Of a stretch of 64,000 bases of DNA, positions 11,998 to 24,926 are shown one piece after another (within the stretch, counting starts at the first letter, position 1; each line of letters begins with the position of its first letter). The notes under the pieces were generated by a model. That model was not told the DNA's origin and made no database searches. It worked only from the letters and a program-made list of their open reading frames with translations. The stretch comes from Rhyacophila brunnea (lineage: Eukaryota; Arthropoda; Insecta; Trichoptera; Rhyacophilidae). The stretch is from the NCBI GenBank assembly GCA_022495005.1, contig JAGYXB010001022.1:62001-126000 (forward strand). The letters are read 5' to 3'. A program made the position numbers and the translations under genes.

Positions 11998-12172
11998 TTA
12001 ATGATAACCACATCCTTGCTTTTTCGTACAAGGTTGTTAGTAATTTTGAACAATCACAAACATCCAGGTTTTGAGAAAACACATAAATATTGTGTCCTCG
12101 CCGGGAATCGAACCCAGAACTTTCGGGTGGAAGGCCAGCGCCTTACGCACTGCACCACCACGGTAGCTGCCG
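11998..12172 (-). mobile_element. family B SINE, full-length reverse copy
   Basis: Read on the minus strand: a tRNA-like head with GGTGCAGTGCGTAAGGCGCT and GGGTTCGATTCCCGG (B box), then a body ending in TTTTCGTACAAGG on the plus strand and a short A-rich end. Strong match to the plus-strand copy at 29753-29932. Confidence 0.85.
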
Positions 12173-12945
12173 GGAGCGAACACATTACGATCACGTTACG
12201 TACTGTCACGTGTTGGTATGAGTGAGCTCACACATCTGGAAAAAAAGTGTGTAATGTCGTTTTTCTGGGTAATTAAAATTTTATCAGACTGATGTTCCCG
12301 TTCCGTGACAAATTTTGATCCAAAAATGAACATTGTCAGTCTGCAAAATTTTCCGAAATAGCCAGAACAACAATGAGGTCATCTCACGCCACCCGCAGGA
12401 GTCGGTGATTGTTTTTTATTATTTTCTACATGCCTATACATTTTCGGCTCACGAGCTTTCTGTTTTTAGTGGTTGGCTTTACGGATTTTCTGATAGATTA
12501 TTAATTATGACTGGTATTTACGTATATTATAAAATAAATATGGTCAGCTAGTTGGGTTCTATTCAAAAATTTTGATCAAAAAACATAGATAAAGAATACG
12601 AAATTCTTAATAAGAACTATTAAATAATAAAGAAAATAATTCTAACCACCCGTATAAAATATGATTTAACATTACAATATAAATACCATAATAATGGAAA
12701 AGGGTTGGCTTTCTATCTGGCAAACGAATCTCACATCATTTAGGAAAAGTAAAGTAGCATGTCGAGTTATTTCTGGATATATTTTATCAGTCGTGGCAGA
12801 CTTATTGCATGTGTTACAATGTATGGCAAAGAAACAGCAATTTTCTTACACTGATTTTTATATAAGTACTGCCGTAGATCATTTCTACTCTATAATTTCT
12901 TGGTATACAGTAGAGACGATAATAAGACGACTAGTCACTTATGAG
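12173..12945. other. unassigned stretch with chance open frames
   Basis: Open frames of about 70 and 118 codons occur (12333-12551 and 12694-13050). The second runs into the hAT element at 12946. No domain, splice context or similarity was recognised. Confidence 0.5.
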
Positions 12946-13398
12946 CAGAGAGTTGGAGCTGACCCTTTTTTGAGCTTTTTCGCTCCAGCTCCGTTCCGGG
13001 ACGTAAAACTGGCTCCAGCTCCGCTGCAAGGTCTGCTACGATCCGGGTAAAAAGTTTTGATAGGTTATATATCATACAAAGGTATTTTTTTTTAAACCGT
13101 AGATTTTAAATAATCGGCTTTTTTATTATTAATTCTAACGAAATATGCCGACAACAAATCGTACTTATGTCATTATTTGCCACTTCTGTCAAAAAAGTGA
13201 GGTTATGTATTTCGGCAGTGTTGCTGTATTTCAAATAATTTAAGTGTTGCAAAGTGTCAAATATAATATTTTCAATTGCATTTTAGGACGAAAATTGAAT
13301 AATAAAAAAACATCCAGACCAGTGGAGCACTAAAAATTTTCGGTGATCCGGATAAAACCCTATTGCTCCACCGCTCAGAGCTCCGTTCCAATGCTCTG
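12946..13398. mobile_element. non-autonomous hAT element with 8-bp TSD
   Basis: The left end CAGAGAGTTGGAGCTG mirrors the right end CCGTTCCAATGCTCTG. Flanks are CTTATGAG (12938-12945) and CTTATGAT (13399-13406), 7 of 8 identical. Subterminal GGAGC/GCTCC motifs repeat near both ends. Confidence 0.88.
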
Positions 13399-13804
13399 CT
13401 TATGATAGGTACCATGGTGTAACCTATAACGAAAAAGAGAAATTATTAGCAGTCTTTGAACCAAAAAAATATGATATATCTTACCCTAAAAAATTGTACA
13501 ATACATAGTACAATAGCCGTATTTCATTGAGATCAAATTCATGTATAAATAAAACACTAAATACGTAAGGGAATGACAGCAGAAAATTTGTAGGTAATGA
13601 AATTAGAAATACAATCATATCGTATATTATAATTTTATATGGTTCAGATTTTTGTTTTAATTTTTTACAGTTTCAACATATTTTTTGAGATTGCTATTCT
13701 TCTTTTGATGTCAGCCTTACATCCATCGTTATCAGAGATTCATTTTAATTTTTTAACACCTAACATACCATGAAACCCAAAAACAGTAGTGTATTTAGTA
13801 ATAG

Positions 13805-13915
13805 AAGAGAAACAGTCACAAACACCCGAGCTTTGAGATAATCACATAAATATATTGTGACCTCACCAAAAATCAAACTCAGGTCAACGCCTGCTCACGC
13901 AAAATATGTAATTGA
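13805..13915 (-). mobile_element. degraded family B SINE
   Basis: CACAAACACCCGAGCTTTGA, ATCACATAAATATATTGTGA and CCTCACC follow the family B body and head in reverse orientation. The B box is decayed. Confidence 0.65.
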
Positions 13916-16900
13916 AGGGTTGAAGTCTGAGTGCCAAAAAATTCTATAACAAGTTTTTTACTTGAATACAATCTATATGCCAAGCCTAATGATATTCTGA
14001 AAGGTCTAAAACTCTACCACTTTTGTCACAAAATACGGAGTCTATGTGCCCCTATATAATACCCTCTACTTAAAACCTTTCAATATTGTCCATATTTAAA
14101 TATTTTATTCTTCCTTTGTTTATTTTATCTTTAGAATTATGTATACTTATCACTGATGTTCTTCTGTAACTTTTTTTAAATAAAAATGTAAGTTTTCATT
14201 TATGTATGTTTTTATTCTTTTTTTTTGATTAAATCTCAGTTTCACATTTTTAGCACTTAGACCCTATAGACTTTCAACCCTTCAATTTTCATCGCCTGCG
14301 TCTATGTCTGTTTGCTGAGTTTCTGCATATTATTCCGTTGTAAATGAAAATCAGTGAGCTTGAAATCCCTAGTTGGTACGTAAACCAAAACTTGTTCACA
14401 ACTGCATCACTAGTCTACGTTATAAGGCCGTTGTAAGATATATTTTATTTTTTTATCTTGGAATCAGATAACTCGTTAGTAAGAAATAATAGAAGTAATT
14501 ACTATCTGTCTCTACTATCAAGAAATCAGATTTCTGTTTCGGAGTATAATGAAACCTAATAAAACGCTATAATTAATTCATCCACCATTTAGTTGTACAA
14601 CAACTTTATAAAATCATTTAATAAAAGGTCGATTTACTTCGTTGTATATTAAGTGTATAATAATATTAATTGATTTTACGTTACAATAATAAAGTTGATT
14701 TTATTGTTTGAAGCTTTTAGTTTATTTAACCTTTACTTACTTATATATTTCGTTCTGTCCTGTAATACACTGTCATATTTAGTAGATTTTTTTTAGTTTG
14801 ATGCTTTATTTATTTAGATTTAACTGTAATTTTAACCACAGTTTTGAGTGTCGTTAATTAATGAGCGATACTCATATCTAGATTGACGCAAATTCTTCTG
14901 GTTTTAATTTATGCGTATATTATATACGACAGTGGTATTAAAACTGTTCACCCGGAGCCCTAAGCAAGCAAAAAGCACGATTACAAGGATTCATAATATA
15001 CTTCTGTGATGGCAAAGATTTTGAATTTTCTTCAATATGAAACGGTGGGTTTCCAATAAAAATGTAAATAATATAACAACTGAATCAATAGAAAAGTCGT
15101 GCAAGTATCCCAATGAAACAAACTTTAACTTAAACATTAATATTTAATAAACTATTTCTTTTATTCCACGAATAATTCATAAGATTTAAGAATGTAACAT
15201 TCTTTATATTGAATATACATAATTTGAAACAGCTTAGATTTATAGATACCTACTAGGAAAAATCTTTTTTGAAGCACATTTGCGTGAATCCAGAGAGTGA
15301 TTATGTAATTGAATACCATAATATAGTAATCAAAAATATATAAATTTCAGAAAATCTTAATGAAATGGCCTACGACAATGATACATATGTCTTCAAATAA
15401 TAACAAAAATTATATTGCTCCTTTCGTAGTGCAGATTATTTTGCATGGAGTCAAAATCGTATGTGAGTTGAATTCCTATCGGCCAACCACCGGTTGACAT
15501 ATTTTAGAAAAATTATTCATTCAATTCAGTAAAAATATTAATATAAAAATATTCCGAAAGAAACATATAAAGTGCGCAAAGTAAAAATATTTATACACTA
15601 AAGATGCATTGAAATTAAATAGTAGAAACTGATGAATGAAATTAAAACCGATATCAAAATAATATCAAAAATTCTATTACTCGAGAAATAAAAAGCAACA
15701 AAATTAATAAAATAATTTCTGTACACCAAAATTCCCAGATCCCAGCCATTGCAAACCCAATTTCTCGAGCATTTTCTCGAGTTGTTTGCTGCAAAGACGC
15801 AAAAACCCGCAATTATTCTGGAAATCGCCTCAATAAACTAACCTTCTTTAAGCCTAAGAGTCGTGTGTAAACATTAAAAAGAAATAAAACCTCAGCATAT
15901 TACCAAAGCAAGGCTTAGCTTAGAGGATATAGTATTATCTCTTGATTCGCAATGTCACGTAATATAACTCTTAACCTTAGTTGCACTTGAATACACCCTG
16001 TAGATCAGCTTTTCTCATTAAATTTGGTGTTTTACTACCCAGGAATGGGTCACAGAAACAATGTATAGCGTCGCGACAGATCGTACCAAAAATATGAATA
16101 TTGTTCCATAAAATTGAATAACTTGTTTAAATGCATAATTATTATGTTACCTTTTATCTGGTCCAGTAGAGATATTCTTAATAGTTAACACGGCAATACG
16201 TTTTCGTTATTTTGATTGCTCCAAATTAACACAGAAGCAATTCCATAAATAAGGCGGGCATCGAATAAAATAATTGGTAACAGTGATAATTCGTAACTCG
16301 GAGAAAGTTAAGTTGGTAAACATGTCAGGTGAAATACGCCCCTTTTTACGAGCTCGGCCACGTTCGTGAGTGATCATGTATGGCTTTCCTACTCGAAGCG
16401 AATTTTTGTGTACAAACTTACAAATTGCAAACGATAATCGAACATAACCTACAATATTTGACAGGTAACTTTAAGTTGAGCCGCGCGCACGTAGTATTCA
16501 TTTTGAAAACAATCGCATCTCAATTATCAATATGTAATTGACGTACTCTATCTCGCTCTAAAACAGTTAGCACGGATATGAGAGACCGTGTTAAAAATAG
16601 CACGTTTGGATTTGTTTTACTTCCCGTAATAACTGCCAGAATACACAAAGTGATAAATGTGAGATGTTTATCACATTTATCACTTTTTTATTGTTTTTGG
16701 AGTTACGTGATATGTTAGAATAACCTTACAGGGTGGAGAAGGTGTGATTAATTATAAGCACACTGAAATTCGAATCGACACCAGATATAGACGCGATGCG
16801 ACTATTTGGCGATTACTATAAAATAATGTCATTCATATGCGCTTGTCCTCCTGGCAAAGAAATGTCGTCACTTGGTCCTTTCCTACCCTCTTATAAGAGT

Positions 16901-16993
16901 GCCTGAGAGAGGTGGTAACAATACCAACTAGTATTGAGAGAATTACCATGTATTTATTTTATCTAATTTGTTTTTCTTTTCCTTTTGTTACAG
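13916..16993. other. AT-rich stretch up to the first GPCR exon
   Basis: A family A tail fragment lies near 15150-15250 (TATTTCTTTTATTCCACGAA, AAGATTTAAGAATG). No exon for TM1-4 of the receptor was recognised. By inference this is the intron preceding the TM5 exon. Confidence 0.5.
16647..16686. repeat. perfect 16-bp inverted repeat
   Basis: AAAGTGATAAATGTGA and TCACATTTATCACTTT are separated by 8 bases, about 310 bases before the TM5 exon. It may be a small MITE remnant or chance hairpin. Confidence 0.7.
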
Positions 16994-17135
16994 CGGATAC
17001 GTCAGCGTTCGGATTTTTCTACTTGCCAGTGGCAGTGATTTTGATTGCGAACTTAGCGTTGTTGGTTTTGACAGCACTGTCGAAACCTCAAGAGGTCAGA
17101 TCATCAAATCCTGAGCAAACGAAGTTGAGAAAAAC
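16994..17135 (+). CDS. Methuselah-like GPCR, internal exon encoding TM5
   Basis: Internal exon of a Methuselah-like class B GPCR, a plasma-membrane receptor signalling through heterotrimeric G proteins. The first two bases complete a codon begun upstream. Next come 46 full codons, then two bases (AC) of a split Thr codon. The acceptor is a T-rich tract ending TTTTGTTACAG, and the donor is a near-ideal AAAAAC|GTAAGT. The peptide opens with DTSAFGFFYL, runs into the hydrophobic helix LPVAVILIANLALLVLTALS (TM5), and ends in a polar intracellular loop KPQEVRSSNPEQTKLRK. The pattern F-Y-L-P-hydrophobic-N-L is typical of Methuselah TM5. An ATG at 16912 would extend the frame through the acceptor, but it lies in the intron and is not taken as a start. 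The preceding exon must end with one base of a codon and was not found in the window. The family call rests mainly on the next exon. Confidence 0.85.
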
Positions 17136-17478
17136 GTAAGTTATCTATATATTATTCCATATTTTCCCGCATTTTTCGTTATTTTACTCTTCTCTGCCAC
17201 GTATTCCTACTTAATCGACAATCGACTGACATGAACCAATGCACATTATGACATCATACGGTAATAATGTTATGTTAAAGCATAAAGTTATAAATTTAAT
17301 AGTGTTCCATCCCTAACGAGAAACAAAGTTACCATGACATTTTGACAAGTATTAAATAAACTTTTGCCTATGATTTTTCTACTTCCATAAACATTTATAC
17401 ATAATATTCCATTGCCCCGAATCCATGGTTTAATTTAAGTCAAAACAAACCCCCCGACGTGCAACCCTTCATAGTACT

Positions 17479-17571
17479 CAGGGCTCGATCTGGATCCGGA
17501 GCGCCGTTCCGGTTCATAAAGGGGCAAAACTATCGCTCCGTCTTGTGAAAAAAATAAATTGACCGGCCCTG
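17479..17571. mobile_element. possible short hAT-like remnant
   Basis: CAGGGCTCGATC at the left and GACCGGCCCTG at the right are imperfect inverted ends, with GATCCGGAGCGCC inside. No matching target duplication. Confidence 0.3.
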
Positions 17572-17929
17572 AGGTAGATAGGTTATATAACAAAAAAAAA
17601 TACACACTTATTTTTCTAAAACATACTTAAAATTAGATAAATATGTTAATATTTTCGGAAATTATCGTGCGCTCCGCTTCGTATTTTTTTTATTTCGAGC
17701 GTTGATAGTAGGTACTACATACTATGTTATTCGCATATCCGAGGAGTTACACGGCTTCATTTTGTAGGTTTTTTTTTTTAAAGTTTTTCGCCAGTTAAAT
17801 AATATACATGCAAAGGCATCACCTTGTCTGAGACCCTCATATGTGTATAGCACATTTCCTTAAATTTAATTAGGAACACAAAAAACTTAATTTCCTTTTT
17901 TTACTGTCACAAAAAACTGTAGGTAGACT

Positions 17930-18100
17930 CCGATTTCTATAAGCTGGCGTACACGTCATCGCGTCGCTAGCGTCGCATTGGCGATCGAGTTGGCGGGGGG
18001 CGGCAGTCTTAAAATGCTGAAGCGGGGGAAAATTATAAATTTAATTTCACTAGTTCATAAAAGAACCGTGATGACATGTACGCCAGCTTATAGAAATCGG
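17930..18100. mobile_element. 171-bp MITE
   Basis: CCGATTTCTATAAGCTGGCG at 17930 is inverted as CGCCAGCTTATAGAAATCGG ending at 18100. Similarity runs about 30 bases inward (GTACACGTCATC / GATGACATGTAC). Target duplication unclear. Confidence 0.8.
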
Positions 18101-20307
18101 TATATAGGTACCTAATTCCAATTCGTAAAAAAATGTTTTTTTTCTTCTCCGTAAAACATCAGTTTTGTGAGAAAAAAAGCACCTATCTCTGTGAAAAAAT
18201 CCCTCCCCTCCGTTTCTCAAACTTTTCGCGATTACTTCAAACAGCACCCCTAAACTTTGTAATGGGAAACTCGCATAATAATAATAGGTAGCGTTGTACG
18301 TGTAAGTGAGTAAGTAGGGAGGAATTTATTCTTGGAATCTGATTGATAAGTACTGCCTCTCCCTCCGTCTCCTTATCTTTGAATAATAATACGAGAATCT
18401 GAATACTTTGAATCAACTTTTTAATTTGGAAAAAACAAGTTTCAAAAATAAAACGAACATCTAAATTTATCTTAGGCCTAGTAGTTAGTTAGGTAGATCA
18501 AAAATATCATTCAACTGTATTTATTTTATGCGAATTATATCTTTGTATGTAAGCACCAAATGGGGTCCACTTCATATTATTGCTAGCAAAGCAATGATTG
18601 TCTGGTAAAATATTATTAGATACTGAACTTGAAGGGGTAATTAGGAGAATATTATACGGGTCCTTCAATAGTAAATTCTATATCTTAAATAACTAACTTA
18701 TTATCTTTTTTTCTGTGAATACTCTTCAACTATGGATTGCAATGCCGGTTTTAAAATACCGGAATTTTCCGTATTAAGAAAGCACACTCGTTTACGTTTT
18801 TGAAAATGAATTATAAGTTATGTGCTTCTGAAATGCAAATAAATATTGAGTGAATCCAATAGAGGTGATAAAATAATAAAACAAAATTCATCAAATATAT
18901 TTATATAAGTAATTGTCGCGATGAACAATTGTCATAATATTATTTGGAATAAAAAAATATCCGTGGCAAATGTACAATTGTTCTATAATTATTATCGATG
19001 ACTGTACAAGCATTTAATTTAAGAAACTTTTCCTGCAGCCGGACTTTTTGCACTTGATGAACTTTTTAGGGCTTTAGTTATATTAGTGTCCAAGAACAAA
19101 ACTACATTCGTAACTCAACACCATCAAAATGTCACAAGTGCCCTTTTGCTTTTGTGGCGACGACAATATTGAAGTGGGAAAAAAGACGCGCGAGAAATAC
19201 ATTTAAAAAAATAACTGACCTTATTTCAAAATTATTTAACAGCTTAATAGTACCATTCTATATGTATGCATTATTATGTTAGTTACACTACCTACCTATT
19301 GATTTTTAAATGTCTGTGTTGCCTGCCTTAAAAATACATCACTGGTAACATCGTTTAACGTTTAATAGCAGCTTGGAATATCCCAAATTAGATAGAATAC
19401 AGTTTGTTTCATGCATGATCAAGTAAAGCTATTTCATAACATTATTTTCAGTATATGGGTGCTATTAGCTAGCACTATTATATATCTACACTGATCATCA
19501 AATATTCATTAATTCATGAATATACCTATTCTTACCGCACATAGATTAACCCGAAATAAAAACGCCTAGTCAATGCGGATTAGCTCGGTGCAAACTAACA
19601 GCCCCCTCAATATATTCGCGAATCATGCAAATAATTTTCTAGTTTTCTAACGGTAATAATGATATTATAAAAGTCCCGATATAATTCAAACTGAATTCCG
19701 TAAAACTATTTTTTTTTTACCCGTTTAGTGGTATTAAGATACAATAAATTATTATAAGAATGAGACAGCAAAAATGACAAATATCTCATATATAAAGAAA
19801 AACATCAAAGACTGACTCTCTAAAATATATCTCAAGAAAACGCTACAATTGCGAAACCCTTATACTCAAGTGTGCTTTAAATGTAAAATTCTTTAAGTAC
19901 TGTTTTTTTATAGTTGTCTAAATATATATTCTTTTTACCACTAGATCAGGCCATGAGGCACAATGGCAATAGTTAAATTAGTAATATAATAAAAACATTT
20001 TTTTTAAATTAAATTAAGTATTTATTTATTAACTTAAGAAAACAAAAATTGTGGACATAACAAATCTAAATTCAAGACGTTCACAACATGAGATTTATAT
20101 TATAACAAATATTACCCTTACTTACAAGAGAGAAGAAGAAAATATAAAGAAAAAAAAACAATAATTTTATACAGAAAAATAAAAGTTCGAAAACAAAATA
20201 CATAGCACGTCACTGAAAATGTCTGTCTTTTGGGGCCTATTGGCTAGTCTTGTACCCCTTGCTAATGGATGAGGATACGGTTCCGACCCAGAATAGATCA
20301 TGGCCGC
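18101..20307. other. intronic stretch, little recognised
   Basis: A possible terminal fragment of a repeat with ACCGG motifs lies at about 18735-18775 (GATTGCAATGCCGG, AAAATACCGG), related to 36535-36640. Nothing else could be assigned. Confidence 0.45.
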
Positions 20308-20386
20308 ATGTATATTGTGACCTTACCTAGAATCGAGCCCGGGGCCCTTGTATGAAAGGCACTCGACTACGAGGGCCGAATATACA
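20308..20386 (-). mobile_element. degraded family B SINE head
   Basis: ATTGTGACCTTACCTAGAAT, CGAGCCC and CACTCGACTACGAGGGCC match the reverse family B tRNA-like head. Confidence 0.55.
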
Positions 20387-23300
20387 TAATTTGGAAACAC
20401 TTGAAAAAAGATCGCGTCAAACAGCACTTTAGTTTCATAATTATTAGTTAATTTAATCGTAATTAGGTAGGACGTAGGTGGCTAAATTGAAGAAATTCGA
20501 TAGGTTCGCGGCATGTCAGCTGGTGCCAAGGTTTTTCCACGATTTTTTATAATATTTTTGGAGGTTATGATGAGGTGGTGACGAATCACGTAGGTACAAG
20601 AATGAAATAATACTTTAATCAGGGTGTGAACGTGAAAATAATAATTGCGAGAAAATGATGTACTTATGTGAGATCGATATGATCAGGAGATTAATTATAA
20701 GAATGCACTGAGAAACTTAATTCGAGTGGAATAACGGATGAACTCTGTCAAGTGAAGAACTCGCGATAATAGCAGTACCTATGTACGTCTCGTGACGGAC
20801 TCGATGAGTGGAGTGTTGGTTCATAGATTGTTCTTCTTATTTATATTAAATACTCAATCAAAACAAATACTACTGGTCTAGTTATGGTTGAGGAAACGCT
20901 GACAATTATCACTGCCAATGTGTCGTTTTAATAACAAAACCAAATTGTGTCACTAATTAAATGCAGAGTAGCATGATCGCCACATATTCATGTTTCTCGT
21001 GTGTTTCGCCCAGCTGGTGCGATTTGGTCCTAGACCCCCGTATCACCAGAGCTGACTCTACGCACCGGTGGGCCGTATAATAACATTATAATACCTATCA
21101 CTGGGACGTTTTTCAAATGTAGCGTATATGTTATTTTTCAGTAGAAGCTGGTTTTATGGAATCAGGTTATTCCCTTTAGTGAATTCAATCAAAAACGGTA
21201 ACAGATATTTTATCTCGGAAAGAACGCGTTACTTTTTCCTTTATATGGCATGCATTATATTCTCAAATTCCCAATAGAGAAACGGCAAAAATTTATTGTA
21301 AAAACTTTTTTTTTTGAATTTTTCGCTATTCCAAAAAACCGGCTTTAAGCTTTGTTCACACGTCTCAGTGCCAGATCAGTATCCGTACTGCCAAATATAT
21401 CGTCAAATTTGGATTCAATGTTGACTTTCATATTAATAACTTTAAAGAGAAGTTATTAAACTAATAATATTAAATCTAGCTTAAATAAATATTTTATAAA
21501 AGTCTGAAATTTTACGAATACTAGCAAGTTATTATTTGAATCTGAATTTAAATTTGAATAAAAGAGATTAAGAAGTATATAAAAGGTGTTGAAACTACCG
21601 AATGATATTATCCAAAAATATAGTTATATAATATTATGATATGAAAAGGTGCATCCTAGGCATAAATTGGAAAGGTCACGCAATAAACCAATAAATAAGA
21701 TGGCAGACAAGACTATATTGTGATGTGATATAGCCTGAAAAGGAAATGGATTGAAAATGTTACTCTGCTAGTAGATAGACGCTGAGAAAATGAATTCGTA
21801 TATCCACTATAGTATTAATGGTACTCAACGGCTCCTAGATGAACTAGATGAGAGCTGGCATATTGGCCCTAAAACCTACGACGAATCCATTAAGTACGTG
21901 ATAGTGACGAACTAAAGACGGAGAAGTGGTAAAGAAGTTACGGGAAAGCCTGTATCCATCAGTGGAGCGATCCCGGCTGACGATTATGGTCCGTGGTCAT
22001 TTTGATTATTATTTTTTTTGTTTTATTTAAAAACTGGGTTTGAAACACTGTATGTATATTTGATGACATTTAACAATATTGGGAGAGAGACATCTAGTTT
22101 GTTTCAAATAATAATTACATTTTAGTAGCATTCAATACATAATATTTTGACAGCATGTGATGATGTTCTGAAGATGAATTTATAACCGGAAATAACTGTC
22201 AAAGTAAACGATAAAAATATAAAAATAACATTATGATGAAGTGCTACCATCTAGGGGTGGCAGGTTATATGAAAGTATGGTGAAGCGGGCTGGTATGGTG
22301 AAAAAGTATGGTGAGGCGGGTTGGTAATCAAGTAGCGGCAAAGCTTCCACGTTAACATTCTATTATACGGGTACGTTATAATGACCAAAGTAAATCCTCA
22401 GTGATGCCTTGAATTTTTTTATCGCATCGCTATTTCTCGTAAGTTATCGGCTATTTTTGGCCTGCTTCATTCAGTTGTATGAGAAAGCCGATTCTTTGCC
22501 CCTCTTTTTATTTAATATCTCTATGGCTACCATATATACATCAGTTCTCGGGACATTCTAAGGTCGACGATCTATTTTTTACAACGTTTTTATTAACTCG
22601 TATTCTTGTTTGTCCGGTAGTTGTTTCTCCAGAACAAATCTTGCAATCGATTTTTAACTAACTTCCCGACTCGCTAGACATTTGAAACTTTTAGAATATA
22701 TCAGAACACGATGCCAATGCATTCTTTTAATACCTTTAGCCATCTTTAAGCAGAATTGAATTCATTTTCAGTTAATTCTGTTTTTTATGGAAAGTAATTT
22801 CAGAAAAATCCGTAAAAAGTAAAAAACTTGGTTGCTAAGTGGGTCCTAGCAACTAAATTATTAATATATACGTGCGTTACTATGGAAATCAAAATGAAAT
22901 GTCAAAATGACATTTCAGTATTCTATATTATTTTTTTGTCTGTTTTTTTTATTTACTTCATATCAAGTACAAGTTTGGGCATATTGAGCATAATAATTCA
23001 ACAGAAAATTTAAAAACGTTGTATATGAAAAGTTCTTTTTATCTTGTGATTATTTTTCTTTCTAGAATTAATTACTGTAAGGCTTGGTTACTTGCTAGCT
23101 TCGTGTACTTGTGAGATGTCGGGATAAATTATAACTGATTCGTATTATAATTGCTTTGACTTTGGTTCTAATTATTTTTAGGTTTCTGATGGGGAATTTC
23201 TATATATTCGAATTTTAAGATAATATAACCTCCCCCCCACCCCTGCAGTTCTAACAGCACGGATACTGAAGTATTACGGTACTGAGATATATAAACGTGC

Positions 23301-24134
23301 CTTTACCGTGTCGGCGGCGTGTAATATATAACGCTGTCGGTTTATTGTTTATTCGATAGAGCGATAAAAATATATTTTTATTTTCGCACATACATCAAAA
23401 AACCCATAAATTTGACGGCTTATTCTTCAATGTTACGGGCCCTTTATGGGCGAATACTACATACTTTTTATGGGGGTTTAACTTTTGCGAAATATGTTTA
23501 TAAGGTCCGTTGAATAGAGTGCCGTGGCCTTGTCAAATTAGTTCTTTTTTCTCATTTTATGTTTACATGCTCCATTTATTTTCGTATGTACCCAATAATA
23601 GTACCTACCTACTGAGTTTACCAAAAAGATAACTACCATAATGGATGAATGGCGTCGTTTTAATACAATAAGTGCTGGCTCGACTACTTTCTAAGTGGTG
23701 GGGTTTAGCCATTAATTATTAAATATACATATCTACCTACATTCTCATATTATACCTACATTACGTACCAAGCTTTACTATGAATTTATTAATGAGGAAA
23801 TTTTTCAGAATAAAATATAATATGTTTATCTGAGTCCTTCCTTAATCACATCTAAAAAGTGTGCTTAAAATATTTACTTAATTAATAATTATTATTATTA
23901 TAGACTTCATCAGTTTTGAACAGCAACATACAGCGAGCGTTTTTACTTACTTAGGGGTCATTTGATTCGCTCCCAAGTATACGTATACTGTATGTAATGC
24001 ATTTTACATCCTTTGTAGAAATAAGATTTGTACCGCGGCAACGGGATGGTACTGAGTGACCCCCGGTCAACGAAAAATAGACGTCATAGCTTTTTTAATT
24101 TTTACATAAGTGTCACCTTGAAATTGGGCTTATT
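20387..24134. other. intronic stretch without assigned elements
   Basis: It includes a short local direct repeat near 22276-22333 (AGTATGGTGAAGCGGG and AGTATGGTGAGGCGGG) and a small palindrome near 22898 (GAAATGTCAAAATGACATTTC). No coding sequence recognised. Confidence 0.5.
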
Positions 24135-24586
24135 TAGAGTTGGGTATTTCCCGAGAAAATCTCAATCTCGAGATTCTGGATTTCCCCAAATGATGAAATT
24201 TTGAATTCTCGAGATTCGGGATTTCCAAAAAAGAATTCCCGAGATATCGGGAAATTTAAGAAAAATCTGTAAAAATCCTAAAACCAGTGTAAAAACAGAC
24301 AAATTCCAAAAAATATGACTTTTTTATTTATTTAAGAAGGTAAACAAAATAGTAGGAAAACAAAAATAATTCAAAACATTAACAATTGTGTTAAATCTCC
24401 TGATCAGTCTTTGAACGTTTTGTGTTTTATGTCCACTTTTTTCAAATAGAAAATAGTTTTTTCAATTAATATTTGATAATAAAGAAATCCCGAAATGTTA
24501 AAAATATTAAATCTCGAGATTCGGAATGGAAAATCTCGAAAATTTCTCGAGAATTCTCGTCAGGAAATTCCCGAAACCCAACTCTA
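24135..24586. mobile_element. non-autonomous hAT element with 8-bp TSD
   Basis: The left end TAGAGTTGGGTATTTCCCGA mirrors the right end CCCGAAACCCAACTCTA. Flanks are GGCTTATT (24127-24134) and GGCGTATT (24587-24594), 7 of 8. Internally it has many copies of TCTCGAGATTC-type palindromic motifs. Confidence 0.87.
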
Positions 24587-24926
24587 GGCGTATTTAATTT
24601 AATTAATTATGTTAATACCACATAATTACCATTATGATATTACATAATTTACAATCATTGCTTTATTTATTTTTATGACAATAATAAATATCTCTTTAAA
24701 ATTGCGACTGGTTTCGGTGGATAAAATAAATTAAATAGTTCATTTAATCATGTAACTAAGTAACCATATTATGAAAATGATAAAAATATCAGATGTGTAT
24801 TTTTGACATGATAACGATGTGGGTATAGTCCCTAAGAACACTAAGGGTAGAGCCGCCCCTGAATACAATAATAATACGAGGCAGAGTTTTAAAAATATGC
24901 GAAATTGTATTATTATTATATTATTA

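Noticed and set aside
12694..13050. 118-codon plus-strand open frame
   Set aside because: It runs through the boundary of a hAT element with a clear target duplication, and has no domain or splice context.
1..16993. Upstream exons of the Methuselah-like receptor
   Set aside because: I looked for TM1-4 and ectodomain coding segments with fitting splice phases and found none that I could support.
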